Assembly: GCF_013836145.1 (NCBI RefSeq)
Contig: NZ_CP057483.1
Span: forward strand, 2,728,001 to 2,792,000
DNA: 64,000 nt
Origin: Citrobacter sp. RHB25-C09
GTDB lineage: Bacteria > Pseudomonadota > Gammaproteobacteria > Enterobacterales > Enterobacteriaceae
Reading direction: 5' to 3'
Below the pieces are notes generated by a model. It searched no databases. It had not been told where the DNA came from and saw only the letters and a list, made by a program, of their open reading frames with translations. Positions 35,334 to 44,476 of the stretch are shown one piece after another (position 1 is the first letter of the stretch; each line of letters opens with the position of its first letter). The position numbers were made by a program, and so were the translations under genes.

Positions 35334-36134
35334 CTACCACCAGGCGTGAAAATGATGGACGGGGCCAATACCTTCCCCGACTTCCAGCGTATCCGCCTGG
35401 GCAAGCGCGGCAGAGAGCCAGACTTTCGCTTCCTGAACGGTATCCTCCCATCCGGCATGACGCGGACGTAAAGCGGCCAGTGCCGCCGACAGTGTACAGC
35501 CGGTGCCGTGGGTGTTTTTGGTTATCACGCGCGGCGCAGTAAAGCGCTGTTCACCGGAAGCAGTAAAGAGCCAGTCAGGGCTCTGTTCATCATCCAGATG
35601 TCCCCCTTTCATCAGCACGGCACCGCACCCCATTGCCAGCAGTGCTCGCCCCTGTTCCAGCATCTCTTTTTCTGAACAGGCGTGTGGTGCATCCAGGAGT
35701 GCGGCAGCCTCCGGCAGATTCGGTGTGATGATCGACACCCGCGGTAACAGGCGGGTACGCAACGTCGCAACAGCAGATGGAGAGAGCAGTGGATCGCCAC
35801 TTTTTGCCAGCATGACCGTATCGAGTACCACACTCTGCACCTGATGACGCTGCAAACGCTCCGCAACAGCTTCAACAATATCCGTTTCTGCCAGCATCCC
35901 GATCTTGGTGGTATCAATGCGAACGTCGCTGAACACTGAGTCGAGCTGGGCAGCAACAAAATCGGGTTCGATCCGGTATACCGACTGAACGCCGCGCGTA
36001 TTCTGCGCCACCAGCGCCGTAATCACTGAGCAACCGTAAGCGCCAAGAGCAGAAAATGTCTTAAGATCGGCCTGAATGCCCGCGCCGCCGCTGGGGTCAG
36101 TGCCGGCGATGGTTAACGCATTGATTCGTTTCAT
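35334..36134 (-). CDS. thiD: Hydroxymethylpyrimidine/phosphomethylpyrimidine kinase
   Basis: Phosphorylates HMP and HMP-phosphate in thiamine synthesis and salvage. The 266-residue ribokinase-fold protein has ALTIAGTDPSGGAGIQADLKTF at its N-terminus and the catalytic VITKNTHGTGCTLSAALAAL near 205-224. Its start overlaps the thiM stop by 4 nt, so the two are translated from one TPP-controlled transcript. Confidence 0.97.
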   Translation of the reverse strand: MKRINALTIAGTDPSGGAGIQADLKTFSALGAYGCSVITALVAQNTRGVQSVYRIEPDFVAAQLDSVFSDVRIDTTKIGMLAETDIVEAVAERLQRHQVQSVVLDTVMLAKSGDPLLSPSAVATLRTRLLPRVSIITPNLPEAAALLDAPHACSEKEMLEQGRALLAMGCGAVLMKGGHLDDEQSPDWLFTASGEQRFTAPRVITKNTHGTGCTLSAALAALRPRHAGWEDTVQEAKVWLSAALAQADTLEVGEGIGPVHHFHAWW

Positions 36135-36919
36135 AACTGCACCTCCGCATCCAGGTTGTAAAGCGCATCAAGAAACGCCGGAATAAAGCTGCCCGGCCCG
36201 TGACATTCCGCCGTTGCGCGCTCACCGGCCTGTTTCATCCAGCTACAGCCTGAAGCCACGTTTTCCAGCAAATTACCCGGTAGCGCGCAACAGGCCGCAA
36301 CTACCGCAGAGAGCGCGCATCCAGTGCCGACGACTTTCGTCATCATAGGGTTCCCCCCTGACACGGCGATGGTACGCTGGTCGTCTGTGACGTAATCCGT
36401 TTCACCTGTCACCACCACGATAGCCGCAACCTGCTTTGCCAACGCTTGTGCAGCGGGTAAGGCCGCAATGGCGGTATCCGTCGTATCGACACCGCGCCCA
36501 CCGGCTGCCATTCCTGCCAGCGCGAGAATTTCCGACGCGTTGCCACGAATGGCGGCTGGTTGTAAAGAAAGCAGCTCAAGACAGAAGCGGCGACGAAAAT
36601 CGAGTCCGCCCACCGCAACGGGATCCAGCACCCACGGCGTTTTTCCGGTATGCGCCTGTGTAACCGCCGCGTGCATTGCCGCTGTTTGTGACTGTGTGAG
36701 CGTGCCGACATTGATCAATAGCGCATCGGCCACGCTGGCAAACTGTCTGGCTTCTTCAGGTTCAATCACCATTGCCGGTGAAGCGCCCAGCGCCAGCAGC
36801 GTATTGGCAGTGAAGCTCTGTACAACATCATTGGTCATACAATGCGTTAAGGGTGAAAGAATACGGAATTGTTGCAAGGTACGAGCCGCCAGGGTGCGGC
36901 TGTGCAGGTCAGGCTGCAT
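36131..36919 (-). CDS. thiM: Hydroxyethylthiazole kinase
   Basis: Phosphorylates the thiazole moiety for thiamine salvage. The 262-residue product starts at 36919 (MQPDLHSRTL), with AGGAG 8 nt upstream; eleven earlier open codons are not supported. LTHCMTNDVVQSFTANTLLALGASPAMV and the terminal VVGTGCALSAVVAACCA are typical of the family. A TPP riboswitch lies 42 nt upstream. Confidence 0.97.
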   Translation of the reverse strand: MQPDLHSRTLAARTLQQFRILSPLTHCMTNDVVQSFTANTLLALGASPAMVIEPEEARQFASVADALLINVGTLTQSQTAAMHAAVTQAHTGKTPWVLDPVAVGGLDFRRRFCLELLSLQPAAIRGNASEILALAGMAAGGRGVDTTDTAIAALPAAQALAKQVAAIVVVTGETDYVTDDQRTIAVSGGNPMMTKVVGTGCALSAVVAACCALPGNLLENVASGCSWMKQAGERATAECHGPGSFIPAFLDALYNLDAEVQL

Positions 36920-36961
36920 GATTACGCTCCTGCCCGCGCGAAGAAGTGACACGAGCAGTGT

Positions 36962-37041
36962 CTGACTTCCCTACGCTGGCATTATCCAGATCAGGTGGTA
37001 CGGGTATTTCTCAGCCTTCGCAAGGAAGGGCACCCCGAGTC
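36962..37041 (-). ncRNA. TPP (thi-box) riboswitch of thiMD
   Basis: On the minus strand the region reads ACTCGGGGTGCCCTTC, then GGCTGAGAAATACCCGTAC, CACCTGATCTGGATAATGCC and AGCGTAGGGAAGTC. These are the conserved P1-P5 elements with the CUGAGA pyrimidine-binding and the pyrophosphate-binding segments of the E. coli thiM aptamer. Binding of TPP hides the thiM ribosome binding site in E. coli. Confidence 0.97.
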
Positions 37042-37292
37042 AAACTACATAAAAGAGATGTAGTGCATGCAGCCTAAGGTAATCAAAACCCTATTGCAAG
37101 GGCTGAAAGGGGCAGGTAAATCTCCACGACCAATTCCGGATATATTCTATATTGAAGGGGGAGAGAGAGCGTAAGGTTACATTTGTTACGATATTTATGG
37201 GAATTTCACAATCACGTGCTTGTCAGGTGTATTGCATCACGGGAAAGATACACAACTGATTTAGCAGACTTAACACTGGAGAGCGTAGAAGT

Positions 37293-37619
37293 ATGAAAAA
37301 TAAATGGGTGCTGGGCACGCTGTTCCTCCTGTCCAGTACGGTGTGGGCCGCACCTGCTGCAACTGCTGCCACCAAGGGGATCGATCAATACGAACTCAGC
37401 AGCTTTGTCGCCGACTTCATTCATTTCAAACCGGGCGATACGGTGCCGGAAATGTATCGCACCAGTGAATACAATATCAAACAGTGGCAATTGCGTAATT
37501 TACCTGCACCGGACGCCGGAACGCACTGGACTTACATGGGGGGCGCGTATGTGCTGATCGGCGACGCTGATGGCAAGATCATTAAAGCCTATGATGGCGA
37601 AATTTTTTATCATCGCTAA
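37293..37619 (+). CDS. rcnB: RcnB, periplasmic nickel/cobalt homeostasis protein
   Basis: A 108-residue secreted protein: signal peptide MKNKWVLGTLFLLSSTVWA (about 19 residues) and the DUF3315/RcnB domain with YELSSFVADFIHFKPGD, MYRTSEYNIKQWQLRNLP and the terminal AYDGEIFYHR. In K-12 rcnB is the second gene of rcnAB, controlled by RcnR. Here neither rcnR nor rcnA is present and rcnB faces thiM divergently, so it must have its own promoter in the 250-nt gap (37042-37292). Confidence 0.94.
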   Translation: MKNKWVLGTLFLLSSTVWAAPAATAATKGIDQYELSSFVADFIHFKPGDTVPEMYRTSEYNIKQWQLRNLPAPDAGTHWTYMGGAYVLIGDADGKIIKAYDGEIFYHR

Positions 37620-37644
37620 AAAAACGCACCCGCATAAGGGTGCG
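37618..37644 (-). terminator. Terminator at the end of the yehDCBA operon
   Basis: CGCACCC (37625-37631) and GGGTGCG (37638-37644) form a 7-bp stem with a 6-nt loop, and a run of seven A at 37618-37624 gives a T-tract on the minus strand. It ends transcription from yehA, and may also slow transcripts leaving rcnB. Confidence 0.85.
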
Positions 37645-37668
37645 TAAATGGTCTGCTTTGAACACGTT

Positions 37669-38637
37669 TTAATGATAATCGACAACCACTTTCACTCTGC
37701 TCATGGCTTCACCTGCCGTCACTTTCCCTTCATAGGTTCGAGTTCGTGCGTAGATATTTATTGGCACGGTGCCTCCCGTAACTGCTGACGACGTGTAGGG
37801 GTGGGAACTGCCATATCCAATACTTGTCGTTCCATCCATTGATAGCTGAAATCCCACCGCACCTGCACTGGCGGAAGATGTGCCATAGTCATTGGTCAAC
37901 GTCACGGCATCCGTCGCCAATGGACTGATCGGTTCAAAATAGAACACAACGTTATCCGGGGTAAATTTCAGACTTCCTGAACCGCTCCCCTGACAGGTAA
38001 ATTGTACGGGATGAAGTTCGAACGGCTTTTTATTCAGGTCGTTGATATTTATAGTGCCCAAATCAATCTCCTGGTCACCAAACGCACAGGTCGTAATATC
38101 GAGATCCATAAGAAAATTGATGGTGTAATTGATTTTTTTGTCCAGAGCGCAGTTTGTGACATTCCCCTGGCAATAATCCAGATTCAACGTGGTCACTAAC
38201 GGAATAATGGCCCCCGGCAGTATCACCTTTGCGCCGCCAGGAGAGTCAGCCTCCACGATGGAATAGTGAAGGACTAACCCTGCCATATCGAAAAAATCTG
38301 ACAGCGTATATTTCGCTTTTGCCGGGATCTGGCTCTGTTGCTGATAGTCAACGCTAAAAGAGATAATGTAGTATTTGCTGCCCACCCGAAAGGCAAATTT
38401 ATCGCTCTGAATGATGGCCATGACTGCCTTCAACCACGCATTCACGGTCGAGTTGCAAGACAATACAATCGTGTCATTCTGACCCGCCGCAAAAAGCCCG
38501 CCGTCAAGGGTGCCCGTCATGGCATTCGGGGTGAACGTATATTCTCCATTAATGCTATCCGGTGGAATAAAGTCACATTTATCGGCCTGCGCCCAAAATG
38601 AGCACAGGGTGAGCATCGCGAAGAGTATCCATTTCAT
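37669..38637 (-). CDS. yehA: YehA-like fimbrial tip adhesin
   Basis: Last gene of the fimbrial operon, encoding a two-domain adhesin of 322 residues: signal peptide (MKWILFAMLTLCSFWAQA), an N-terminal receptor-binding domain, and a C-terminal pilin domain (about 200-322) ending in the donor-strand-type motif KVTAGEAMSRVKVVVDYH. The start at 38637 is preferred over the ATG two codons upstream because AAGGAT then has normal spacing. It begins 13 nt after the usher stop. Ligand unknown. Confidence 0.85.
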   Translation of the reverse strand: MKWILFAMLTLCSFWAQADKCDFIPPDSINGEYTFTPNAMTGTLDGGLFAAGQNDTIVLSCNSTVNAWLKAVMAIIQSDKFAFRVGSKYYIISFSVDYQQQSQIPAKAKYTLSDFFDMAGLVLHYSIVEADSPGGAKVILPGAIIPLVTTLNLDYCQGNVTNCALDKKINYTINFLMDLDITTCAFGDQEIDLGTININDLNKKPFELHPVQFTCQGSGSGSLKFTPDNVVFYFEPISPLATDAVTLTNDYGTSSASAGAVGFQLSMDGTTSIGYGSSHPYTSSAVTGGTVPINIYARTRTYEGKVTAGEAMSRVKVVVDYH

Positions 38638-38650
38638 CGTCATGATCCTT

Positions 38651-41137
38651 TTATTGGCAGGTATAGGTCTTGTTTGCATCAATCTCTTTATTGAAAGCGA
38701 TAGTGCAGTAACGTCCCTGCTGTTTATCAACGGCGACCTTGATTATTTCCGGCACATCATTGGTTCGAATAAATAACCGGCTGCCCTGGCCAACGACGCC
38801 GATGTTATTGCCCTGTTGATCTTCTACCTCGTAGCCGAAGGTCAAAGGAGAACCATCCGCTTTGAGCGCTCTGAAATACCAGGGTTTGCGCTGATCGGTA
38901 TCGAACCGCGCTTTAACAATAGCCCCGCGATAGGGAGCAACGCTTTTGCGGTTACCTTGCAATTCGGTTTCACTGTGCGTATTGGAAATATCCAGAGTAA
39001 GACGGTTCTCGCGATAGGCGCTTAAGCCGTCGTAGAGCACCATGCCTTTGGCATTGGTCATCCGATATTTCTGTCCATTGATATAAGCGCCTTCCAACCC
39101 CGGCGCTTCAATGATTGCAAACGTATCGGAAAGACGGTTGGCGAAATTCACGCCATCAGACCAGGCAACAACGCCTCCCGAAACGCTCACACCGCTCTGC
39201 GTATAGTCTGACGACTGGCTATAGCTGCCGCTTAATGTTGCCACGGGTGCCCGCCAGGTAAGGTTCGTTCCGGCGGTTGTTTCACTGTCCTGTCGCTGAT
39301 GACTCAGGTTTACACCATAAGCAAACTGGTCGCGCTCGCCCGCAGTACCGGTCAGCCCGGTGTTATTTGACGCGAAGCCGCCCTCATCAAAAGTGGTGGA
39401 GTTCGAGAGATACAGTTGGCGCCTGGACGCAGACACACCATCGCCCCAGTCAAAGGGAATCGAAATGAAGAGGTTGAAACGCTTATCTTCATGATGATCT
39501 TCGTCGTAGGTCTGACTGGCAGACAGCGTATAGGTCAGTCGTTGCCAACTGTTGGAATAGCTCAACTGATAGTCTTTGCTGTTACCATTGCGCCCCCAGT
39601 AATCACGCCACAGAGTACTTAATGAAAAAGTCCCCCAGCGCTCAGGAAGCGGCTGGCTGATATTGGCGGAGAAACTGTTCTTACGGCCAAAATCATACTG
39701 ATAGTAATCAGCAATATCGTAGATATCATTCTCGTCGCGCTGGTAGTTATTTTTGTTATTTGCCCAGACATGATCGTTAAAGGTGCGATAATCACGGGAC
39801 GAATAGCGATACGCCGCCAGACCAAAACGCGTTCGGGTTTGCGAGAGATATTTATTCCACGCTATCTGATAGCTTTGTCCGTTAAAAACATCGCCATTGT
39901 CTTGTTTACTGTACGCCTGTGTGGCGTCGAGAGAAACGGCGCCAATACGCGTATTCCAACCGGTGCCCAGTGTGAACGCATTATAATTATCCCCCAGCAT
40001 CGTGCCACCGTAGAGGGTCAACAGGTTATTGAGGCCATACTGATAGCTGGCCTGCACAAAATCACTTTGATGACTTGCACCTTCAATATGACTATGACCG
40101 GCAACGAAATCGTATTTCGCTACGCCAGGCTGGAGCATATTGGGAACAGATGAGTAAGGGACCAGATAAGTGATAATGCTGCCATCAGCTTCTTTGACAC
40201 TAACGTCCAGATCGGCTCCACCGCCTGCCAGTTGCAAATCTGCAATCGCAAACGGTCCCGGCGGCACCTCTTTCTGGTACACAATAAAGCCGTTTTGCTC
40301 AATCGTGACCAGGGCGTTGCTTTGCGCGATCCCTTGCACGACGGGCGTAAAATTCTGCTTAGAGTTCGGCAACATTTGCATGTCGCGATACAGGCGGATC
40401 CCGCGAAAGCGAACTGCATCAAAAATATCAGATGACGTGTACATTTCCCCTGCGCGTAGCGTTCCAGTAATTTCCGGGATCCCGCGTTCCAGGTAGAGCG
40501 TATTACTCTTCCATTCTTCGCTATTATCGTCAGTTTTGCTGTAACTGGCGTCCGAATGCAACTGCCAGCCAAGCAGGTTCAAGCCACTATTAAAACGAGC
40601 GAACGTATTCTTACTGTTACCTGCATTTTTATAATCACTGTAGTACTGACTGACGTAATACGAGGTATACAGTGCATTAATACCGCGATCCCAGTTTTCC
40701 GGCTCAACGTAGCCATACTCCCGTTCGTTCACCCAGGCCTGAGGCACATTCAGGTCGAGGCGAAAACGGCCAATATCAAAAACATAATCGCCACCCTGCA
40801 CAGCAGCTTTTAAAGGCACGCACCGACTTTCGTTAACCGTCTTAAGGTTCTCCGTTTTTATGCCCAGTTGTTGCAGGATATCCAGCGTTAAACAGGTATT
40901 GTCAGGTTCATCCTTAACATTTAACTCGTATTTGCCGCCCCACTCATTATTCACATAGAGGTCTAAACCGTAGCTGCCGGGCATAGGCTTTTCAGCATCT
41001 ATGATAAAACGACTCCTTTTTTCGCCTTTCAGCCCCCCCATCATAAAATGGGTATCAAACGTCTCCTCCTCCGCAAACAGAGGAGACGAGAAAAGCAATA
41101 TAAATATCGCAGAAGCTAGCGGAGTTTTCCGTAACAT
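38651..41137 (-). CDS. yehB: YehB fimbrial outer-membrane usher
   Basis: An 828-residue FimD/PapC-type usher. The signal peptide is followed by the N-terminal chaperone-binding domain (FDTHFMMGGLKG), the 24-strand barrel with the plug, and C-terminal domains ending in Cys (YTC). The conserved usher signature LYRDMQMLPNSKQNFTP and ITDLQLAGGGADLDVSV-like segment (IADLQLAGGGADLDV) are present. The start at 41137 (ATG, AGGT upstream) is preferred to the GTG two codons earlier. It lies between chaperone and adhesin. Confidence 0.95.
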   Translation of the reverse strand: MLRKTPLASAIFILLFSSPLFAEEETFDTHFMMGGLKGEKRSRFIIDAEKPMPGSYGLDLYVNNEWGGKYELNVKDEPDNTCLTLDILQQLGIKTENLKTVNESRCVPLKAAVQGGDYVFDIGRFRLDLNVPQAWVNEREYGYVEPENWDRGINALYTSYYVSQYYSDYKNAGNSKNTFARFNSGLNLLGWQLHSDASYSKTDDNSEEWKSNTLYLERGIPEITGTLRAGEMYTSSDIFDAVRFRGIRLYRDMQMLPNSKQNFTPVVQGIAQSNALVTIEQNGFIVYQKEVPPGPFAIADLQLAGGGADLDVSVKEADGSIITYLVPYSSVPNMLQPGVAKYDFVAGHSHIEGASHQSDFVQASYQYGLNNLLTLYGGTMLGDNYNAFTLGTGWNTRIGAVSLDATQAYSKQDNGDVFNGQSYQIAWNKYLSQTRTRFGLAAYRYSSRDYRTFNDHVWANNKNNYQRDENDIYDIADYYQYDFGRKNSFSANISQPLPERWGTFSLSTLWRDYWGRNGNSKDYQLSYSNSWQRLTYTLSASQTYDEDHHEDKRFNLFISIPFDWGDGVSASRRQLYLSNSTTFDEGGFASNNTGLTGTAGERDQFAYGVNLSHQRQDSETTAGTNLTWRAPVATLSGSYSQSSDYTQSGVSVSGGVVAWSDGVNFANRLSDTFAIIEAPGLEGAYINGQKYRMTNAKGMVLYDGLSAYRENRLTLDISNTHSETELQGNRKSVAPYRGAIVKARFDTDQRKPWYFRALKADGSPLTFGYEVEDQQGNNIGVVGQGSRLFIRTNDVPEIIKVAVDKQQGRYCTIAFNKEIDANKTYTCQ

Positions 41138-41151
41138 GGCCACACCTCATA

Positions 41152-41835
41152 TTATTTAACCCGCACCATATCGCTGACATAATTCCCACGATCGTCAATA
41201 ATAGTGATGTTATAATGACTGCTGGAACTGGATTTCAACGTAACAGATTGACTGGACAAAGGCGGTAGCAAAATGGTTTTGGCATTAAGCTGAACATTAT
41301 GCACATCAATTTTAGGGACGGTGATCCAGTTAGCCGTGTCATTTTTAATTTGCATTGCGCCCTGTTTTTTTATCAAGGCGATTTTTTTAATACTATCTTG
41401 CGTTACCGTTGCAATACCTTTCGGCCGATATACCAGTTTTAAGCGGTTCTGCATGGCAAATTTCAGGGTGTTTTTCCCTTCCTGCTCGCTGACATTCGGC
41501 GGAATATCCAGCACGTTAAAATAGAAAAGGCTTTCTTTGTCGGCAGGTAACGAATTAGGCATTTTCTTGATTTTAATTTGCTGCCCTGATTTACCTTTAA
41601 TGCGTACAACGGGAGGGGTCAATAAAAATGGCACCTGGATTCTTTCAGGCGGGATCGTCGTGTCGCCATCGTCAATCCAGGACTGAACCAGAGACGCTTT
41701 ACTGCTCTGGTTCATCAGTTGCACGATAATTTCATTTCTCTCTGACGGGTAAATAACGCGAGTACCATAAATGACAACATCCGCGTGAGCGGGAAGCATA
41801 AGCGCTAGCAGGCTCGATAATAAAATCCGTTTCAT
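41152..41835 (-). CDS. yehC: YehC periplasmic fimbrial chaperone
   Basis: A 227-residue PapD-family chaperone: an 18-residue signal peptide and two immunoglobulin-like domains. The Arg-Lys pair for subunit capture (Arg in VIYPSERNEIIVQL, Lys in NRLKLVYRP) and the hydrophobic F1-G1 edge are visible. It stabilises YehD and YehA subunits and hands them to YehB. It is second in yehDCBA. Confidence 0.93.
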   Translation of the reverse strand: MKRILLSSLLALMLPAHADVVIYGTRVIYPSERNEIIVQLMNQSSKASLVQSWIDDGDTTIPPERIQVPFLLTPPVVRIKGKSGQQIKIKKMPNSLPADKESLFYFNVLDIPPNVSEQEGKNTLKFAMQNRLKLVYRPKGIATVTQDSIKKIALIKKQGAMQIKNDTANWITVPKIDVHNVQLNAKTILLPPLSSQSVTLKSSSSSHYNITIIDDRGNYVSDMVRVK

Positions 41836-41899
41836 ATGTACGACCTTTATTTCAGATCGCTATTGCCGGAAATAGCCGACAATAGCGTAACGTTGCATA

Positions 41900-42487
41900 C
41901 TAATCAGTTTCAACGGTAAATTTGATCGTTGATTTTACATCGCCGGCTTTGACTACCTGCGCCAGTCGTGCCCAACGGGCATCAAATTTGAGTGAATATA
42001 CCACGCCACCGTCACCCGATGCCGTTCCGGTCAAACTGCTGACATCGACAATCTGGTTTTTTTGCGTAATTTGTACGCTTGCGGAATCGGTATTATGAAA
42101 ATCTACCGCGAAGCCGACCCCGGTGGTATCGCCGCTATCATCCTGCAACAGCCCCGAATGGGTGTCAGAAAATAGAGTGGGATCAAAGGTAATTTGATTA
42201 AGCTTAACGCCGTCAGGACAAACGATCTCCAGCACATCCCCTTCGTTATTCCACTTTGTTGTATCCACTGCGCCGATACCTAACTTATAAACGTCAGAGG
42301 TTGAAATAACACCCATATCAATAGTTGCTGAATTGCCGCCATCGGAACTAAAGTGGCAGGAAGAACCTTCCACGGTGGCTTTAATTACCAGTTGGCCATC
42401 CTCAGTAACAACATTGGTATCCGCTGCGTTTGCCATGCCTGAAAATAATAATGGGAGAAATACTGTGAAAATAACGGACTTCTTCAT
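41900..42487 (-). CDS. yehD: YehD-like major fimbrial subunit
   Basis: A 195-residue secreted pilin: signal peptide MKKSVIFTVFLPLLFSGMANA, a single conserved disulfide pair (Cys in EGSSCHFSS and in LEIVCPDG) and a C-terminal beta strand ending KSTIKFTVETD for donor-strand exchange. The start at 42487 has AAGGAT 7 nt upstream. It is first in the leftward yehDCBA operon. Sequence similarity to K-12 YehD is judged from operon position and fold, not measured. Confidence 0.85.
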   Translation of the reverse strand: MKKSVIFTVFLPLLFSGMANAADTNVVTEDGQLVIKATVEGSSCHFSSDGGNSATIDMGVISTSDVYKLGIGAVDTTKWNNEGDVLEIVCPDGVKLNQITFDPTLFSDTHSGLLQDDSGDTTGVGFAVDFHNTDSASVQITQKNQIVDVSSLTGTASGDGGVVYSLKFDARWARLAQVVKAGDVKSTIKFTVETD

Positions 42488-42700
42488 AAGTTCATCCTTA
42501 TAAATAGTTATCAGAAAGAATCCTTTTAATTGTGACAATTTGAAAGTCTCATGAAGATAACGTTAAGGCAATGTAAATGACTAGTTTTATTGACTTAACG
42601 CAAATAACATAATGCATTATATTGATGAATGATAATGTGCAAATAAATATTATGCAGAGGCATAAATTCCATAAAATGAATAGATTGATCAATTAGTGAA

Positions 42701-42734
42701 CGAAGAAAGACCGTATTAAGCGCTAATACAGTCT
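42701..42734 (-). terminator. Putative terminator downstream of the yehE-like gene
   Basis: AGACCGTATTA (42708-42718) and TAATACAGTCT (42724-42734) form an 11-bp stem with one mismatch and a 5-nt loop. On the minus strand TTTCTTCG follows. It would separate the yehE-like transcript from yehDCBA; the 270-nt gap beyond it is AT-rich and must carry the fimbrial promoter. Confidence 0.6.
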
Positions 42735-42759
42735 TATATAATGATGTGTTGTTTGAAAA

Positions 42760-43044
42760 TCAATCGTAAGTATTCAGAATAATTTGTCGCTGAGTATCGT
42801 TTGCGAGAGAAAGACGCGTCGTGATGATCCCCTGCCGCTGGCTTTGCTCCCGTGTTGACGCGAACGGTTGCACGACGTTCAGGCAATCTTTTTGCATCTC
42901 GCCGAGATCCAGGTCGATCAGACATGTGAATTCAACGACCTGTCCAACCAGGGTGATTTCGCCGTCCAGCTCGTCAGAAGCGAAAGCGTAAGAACTCATT
43001 CCATAAGCAAGCGCAAATATTCCCCAGATAACATTTTTTTTCAT
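42760..43044 (-). CDS. yehE: YehE-like small secreted protein
   Basis: A 94-residue protein with a signal peptide (MKKNVIWGIFALAYGMSSYAFA) and a mature part of about 72 residues containing two cysteines (FTCLIDLDLGEMQKDCLN) and ending RQIILNTYD. Position beside yehD and the RRIVLNRYD-type C-terminus recalled for K-12 YehE support the name. AGGAATGTT precedes the ATG; the 36 upstream open codons are AT-rich and unsupported. A role in the fimbriae is suggested only by location. Confidence 0.75.
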   Translation of the reverse strand: MKKNVIWGIFALAYGMSSYAFASDELDGEITLVGQVVEFTCLIDLDLGEMQKDCLNVVQPFASTREQSQRQGIITTRLSLANDTQRQIILNTYD

Positions 43045-43153
43045 AGCAACATTCCTGATAAAGAGGGAAGTAATAAACAACGCCTTAATAAGATCAAGAA
43101 TGGATGACAATGCGGAATAATACAACAGGAATAATAAATTCATAATACACATT

Positions 43154-43182
43154 CACCGCATCAATATATTACTGATGCGGTG
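43154..43182. terminator. Strong hairpin between the yehE-like gene and mrp
   Basis: CACCGCATCA (43154-43163) pairs perfectly with TGATGCGGTG (43173-43182), loop 9 nt, 20 nt beyond the mrp stop. There is little T-tract on either side, so it may be a weak or Rho-assisted end or a 3'-end stabiliser of mrp mRNA. Confidence 0.5.
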
Positions 43183-43202
43183 ACGCGTTATTTGCACCGA
43201 AA

Positions 43203-44312
43203 TTATACGGCGCGGAAGGCTATTTCTCCGGGGATGACTTCACCCTGCCAGTACAGCTGTGCGGCAACACGTCCCGCCAGCTCACGATACATCACGGTAA
43301 AGTCGCTATCCGGGCGGCTGACGACGGTCGGCGTACCGCGGTCAAGATCTTCCCGCAGGCTGATATGCAGCGGCATCTGCCCTAACAACTGCGTGTGATA
43401 CTGTTCAGCCAGTTTCTGTGCGCCACCGGTGCCAAAAATCGGCTCATGATGACCGCAGTTGCTGCAGATATGCATACTCATGTTTTCGACAATGCCCAGC
43501 ACAGGCACCTCGACCTTCTCGAACATGACGATGCCTTTCTTAGCGTCAATCAACGCGATATCCTGCGGCGTAGTCACTACTACGGCACCGGTCACAGGGA
43601 TGTTTTGCGCCAGCGTCAACTGAATATCACCGGTACCCGGCGGCATATCCAGTACGAGATAATCGAGATCCGGCCACAGCGTCTCCTGGAGCATTTGCAT
43701 CAGCGCTTTACTGGCCATTGGGCCACGCCACACCATCGCATTGTCGTCGGTGACCAGATAGCCAATCGAGTTGGTTGCCAGACCGTGAGAAACAATCGGC
43801 GCCATGTGGGTACCGTCCGGCGAGGTCGGACGCTGATTTTCCGCGCCCAGCATCGTCGGGATGGATGGACCATAAATGTCGGCATCGAGAATGCCCACTT
43901 TCGCCCCTTCTGCCGCCAGCGCCAGCGCCAGGTTTACCGCCGTGGAGGATTTCCCCACGCCGCCTTTACCTGAGCTGATGGCAATGATGTTCTTCACACC
44001 GTTGACGCCCGGCTGATTTTTAACGCGCTTCAGGGTCGCGATGTTATGAGACAGCTTCCAGTCAATGGCCTTTGCCCCGGTGATCCGCAGCAAATCAGCA
44101 CTACATTGCTCTTTTAACACCTCAAATGCGCTGTGCCAGACGAACGGCATCACCAGCTCAACGTGAAGAGTGTCGTCCATCCAGGCGACGTGGTGTAACG
44201 CCTTTAGCGTCGTCAGATTATGCTTCAATGTGGGGTGCTGAAAATTCGCCAGTGTCCCTGCGACCATTGCGCGCAGCGTCTCTGGTGATTTAGCCTGGGA
44301 TTGTGCGTTCAT
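43203..44312 (-). CDS. mrp: Mrp/ApbC iron-sulfur cluster carrier ATPase
   Basis: A 369-residue P-loop ATPase that carries and delivers [4Fe-4S] clusters. An N-terminal DUF59-like domain (about 1-95), the deviant Walker A GKGGVGKS (115-122) and the cluster-binding CxxC (Cys283, Cys286 in HICSNCGHHEP) are intact. It is divergent from metG, as in E. coli. Confidence 0.97.
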   Translation of the reverse strand: MNAQSQAKSPETLRAMVAGTLANFQHPTLKHNLTTLKALHHVAWMDDTLHVELVMPFVWHSAFEVLKEQCSADLLRITGAKAIDWKLSHNIATLKRVKNQPGVNGVKNIIAISSGKGGVGKSSTAVNLALALAAEGAKVGILDADIYGPSIPTMLGAENQRPTSPDGTHMAPIVSHGLATNSIGYLVTDDNAMVWRGPMASKALMQMLQETLWPDLDYLVLDMPPGTGDIQLTLAQNIPVTGAVVVTTPQDIALIDAKKGIVMFEKVEVPVLGIVENMSMHICSNCGHHEPIFGTGGAQKLAEQYHTQLLGQMPLHISLREDLDRGTPTVVSRPDSDFTVMYRELAGRVAAQLYWQGEVIPGEIAFRAV

Positions 44313-44408
44313 CCCGACTCCTTTTGTTGTTCTGAAAAGTACAATTGTAGCGACGTAGTGTACTCCAGAGGTAACGATTAATCATTTATGGTTTGATGCC
44401 CTTAATTC

Positions 44409-44438
44409 TTGGCGCAGTAATGCCCATTTTGGTACTAT
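44409..44438 (+). promoter_or_regulatory. Putative metG promoter
   Basis: TTGGCG (44409-44414) and TACTAT (44433-44438) are spaced 18 nt apart and lie about 40 nt before the metG start, in the mrp-metG divergent gap. Confidence 0.5.
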
Positions 44439-44476
44439 CAAAGCCCTTTTCACTACCAAAGAAGTAATTACCTACT

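Noticed and set aside
37140..37175. G-rich tract upstream of rcnB as an RcnR operator
   Set aside because: GGGGGAGAGAGAG lacks the TACT and AGTA flanks of the RcnR site, and rcnR itself is not present here.
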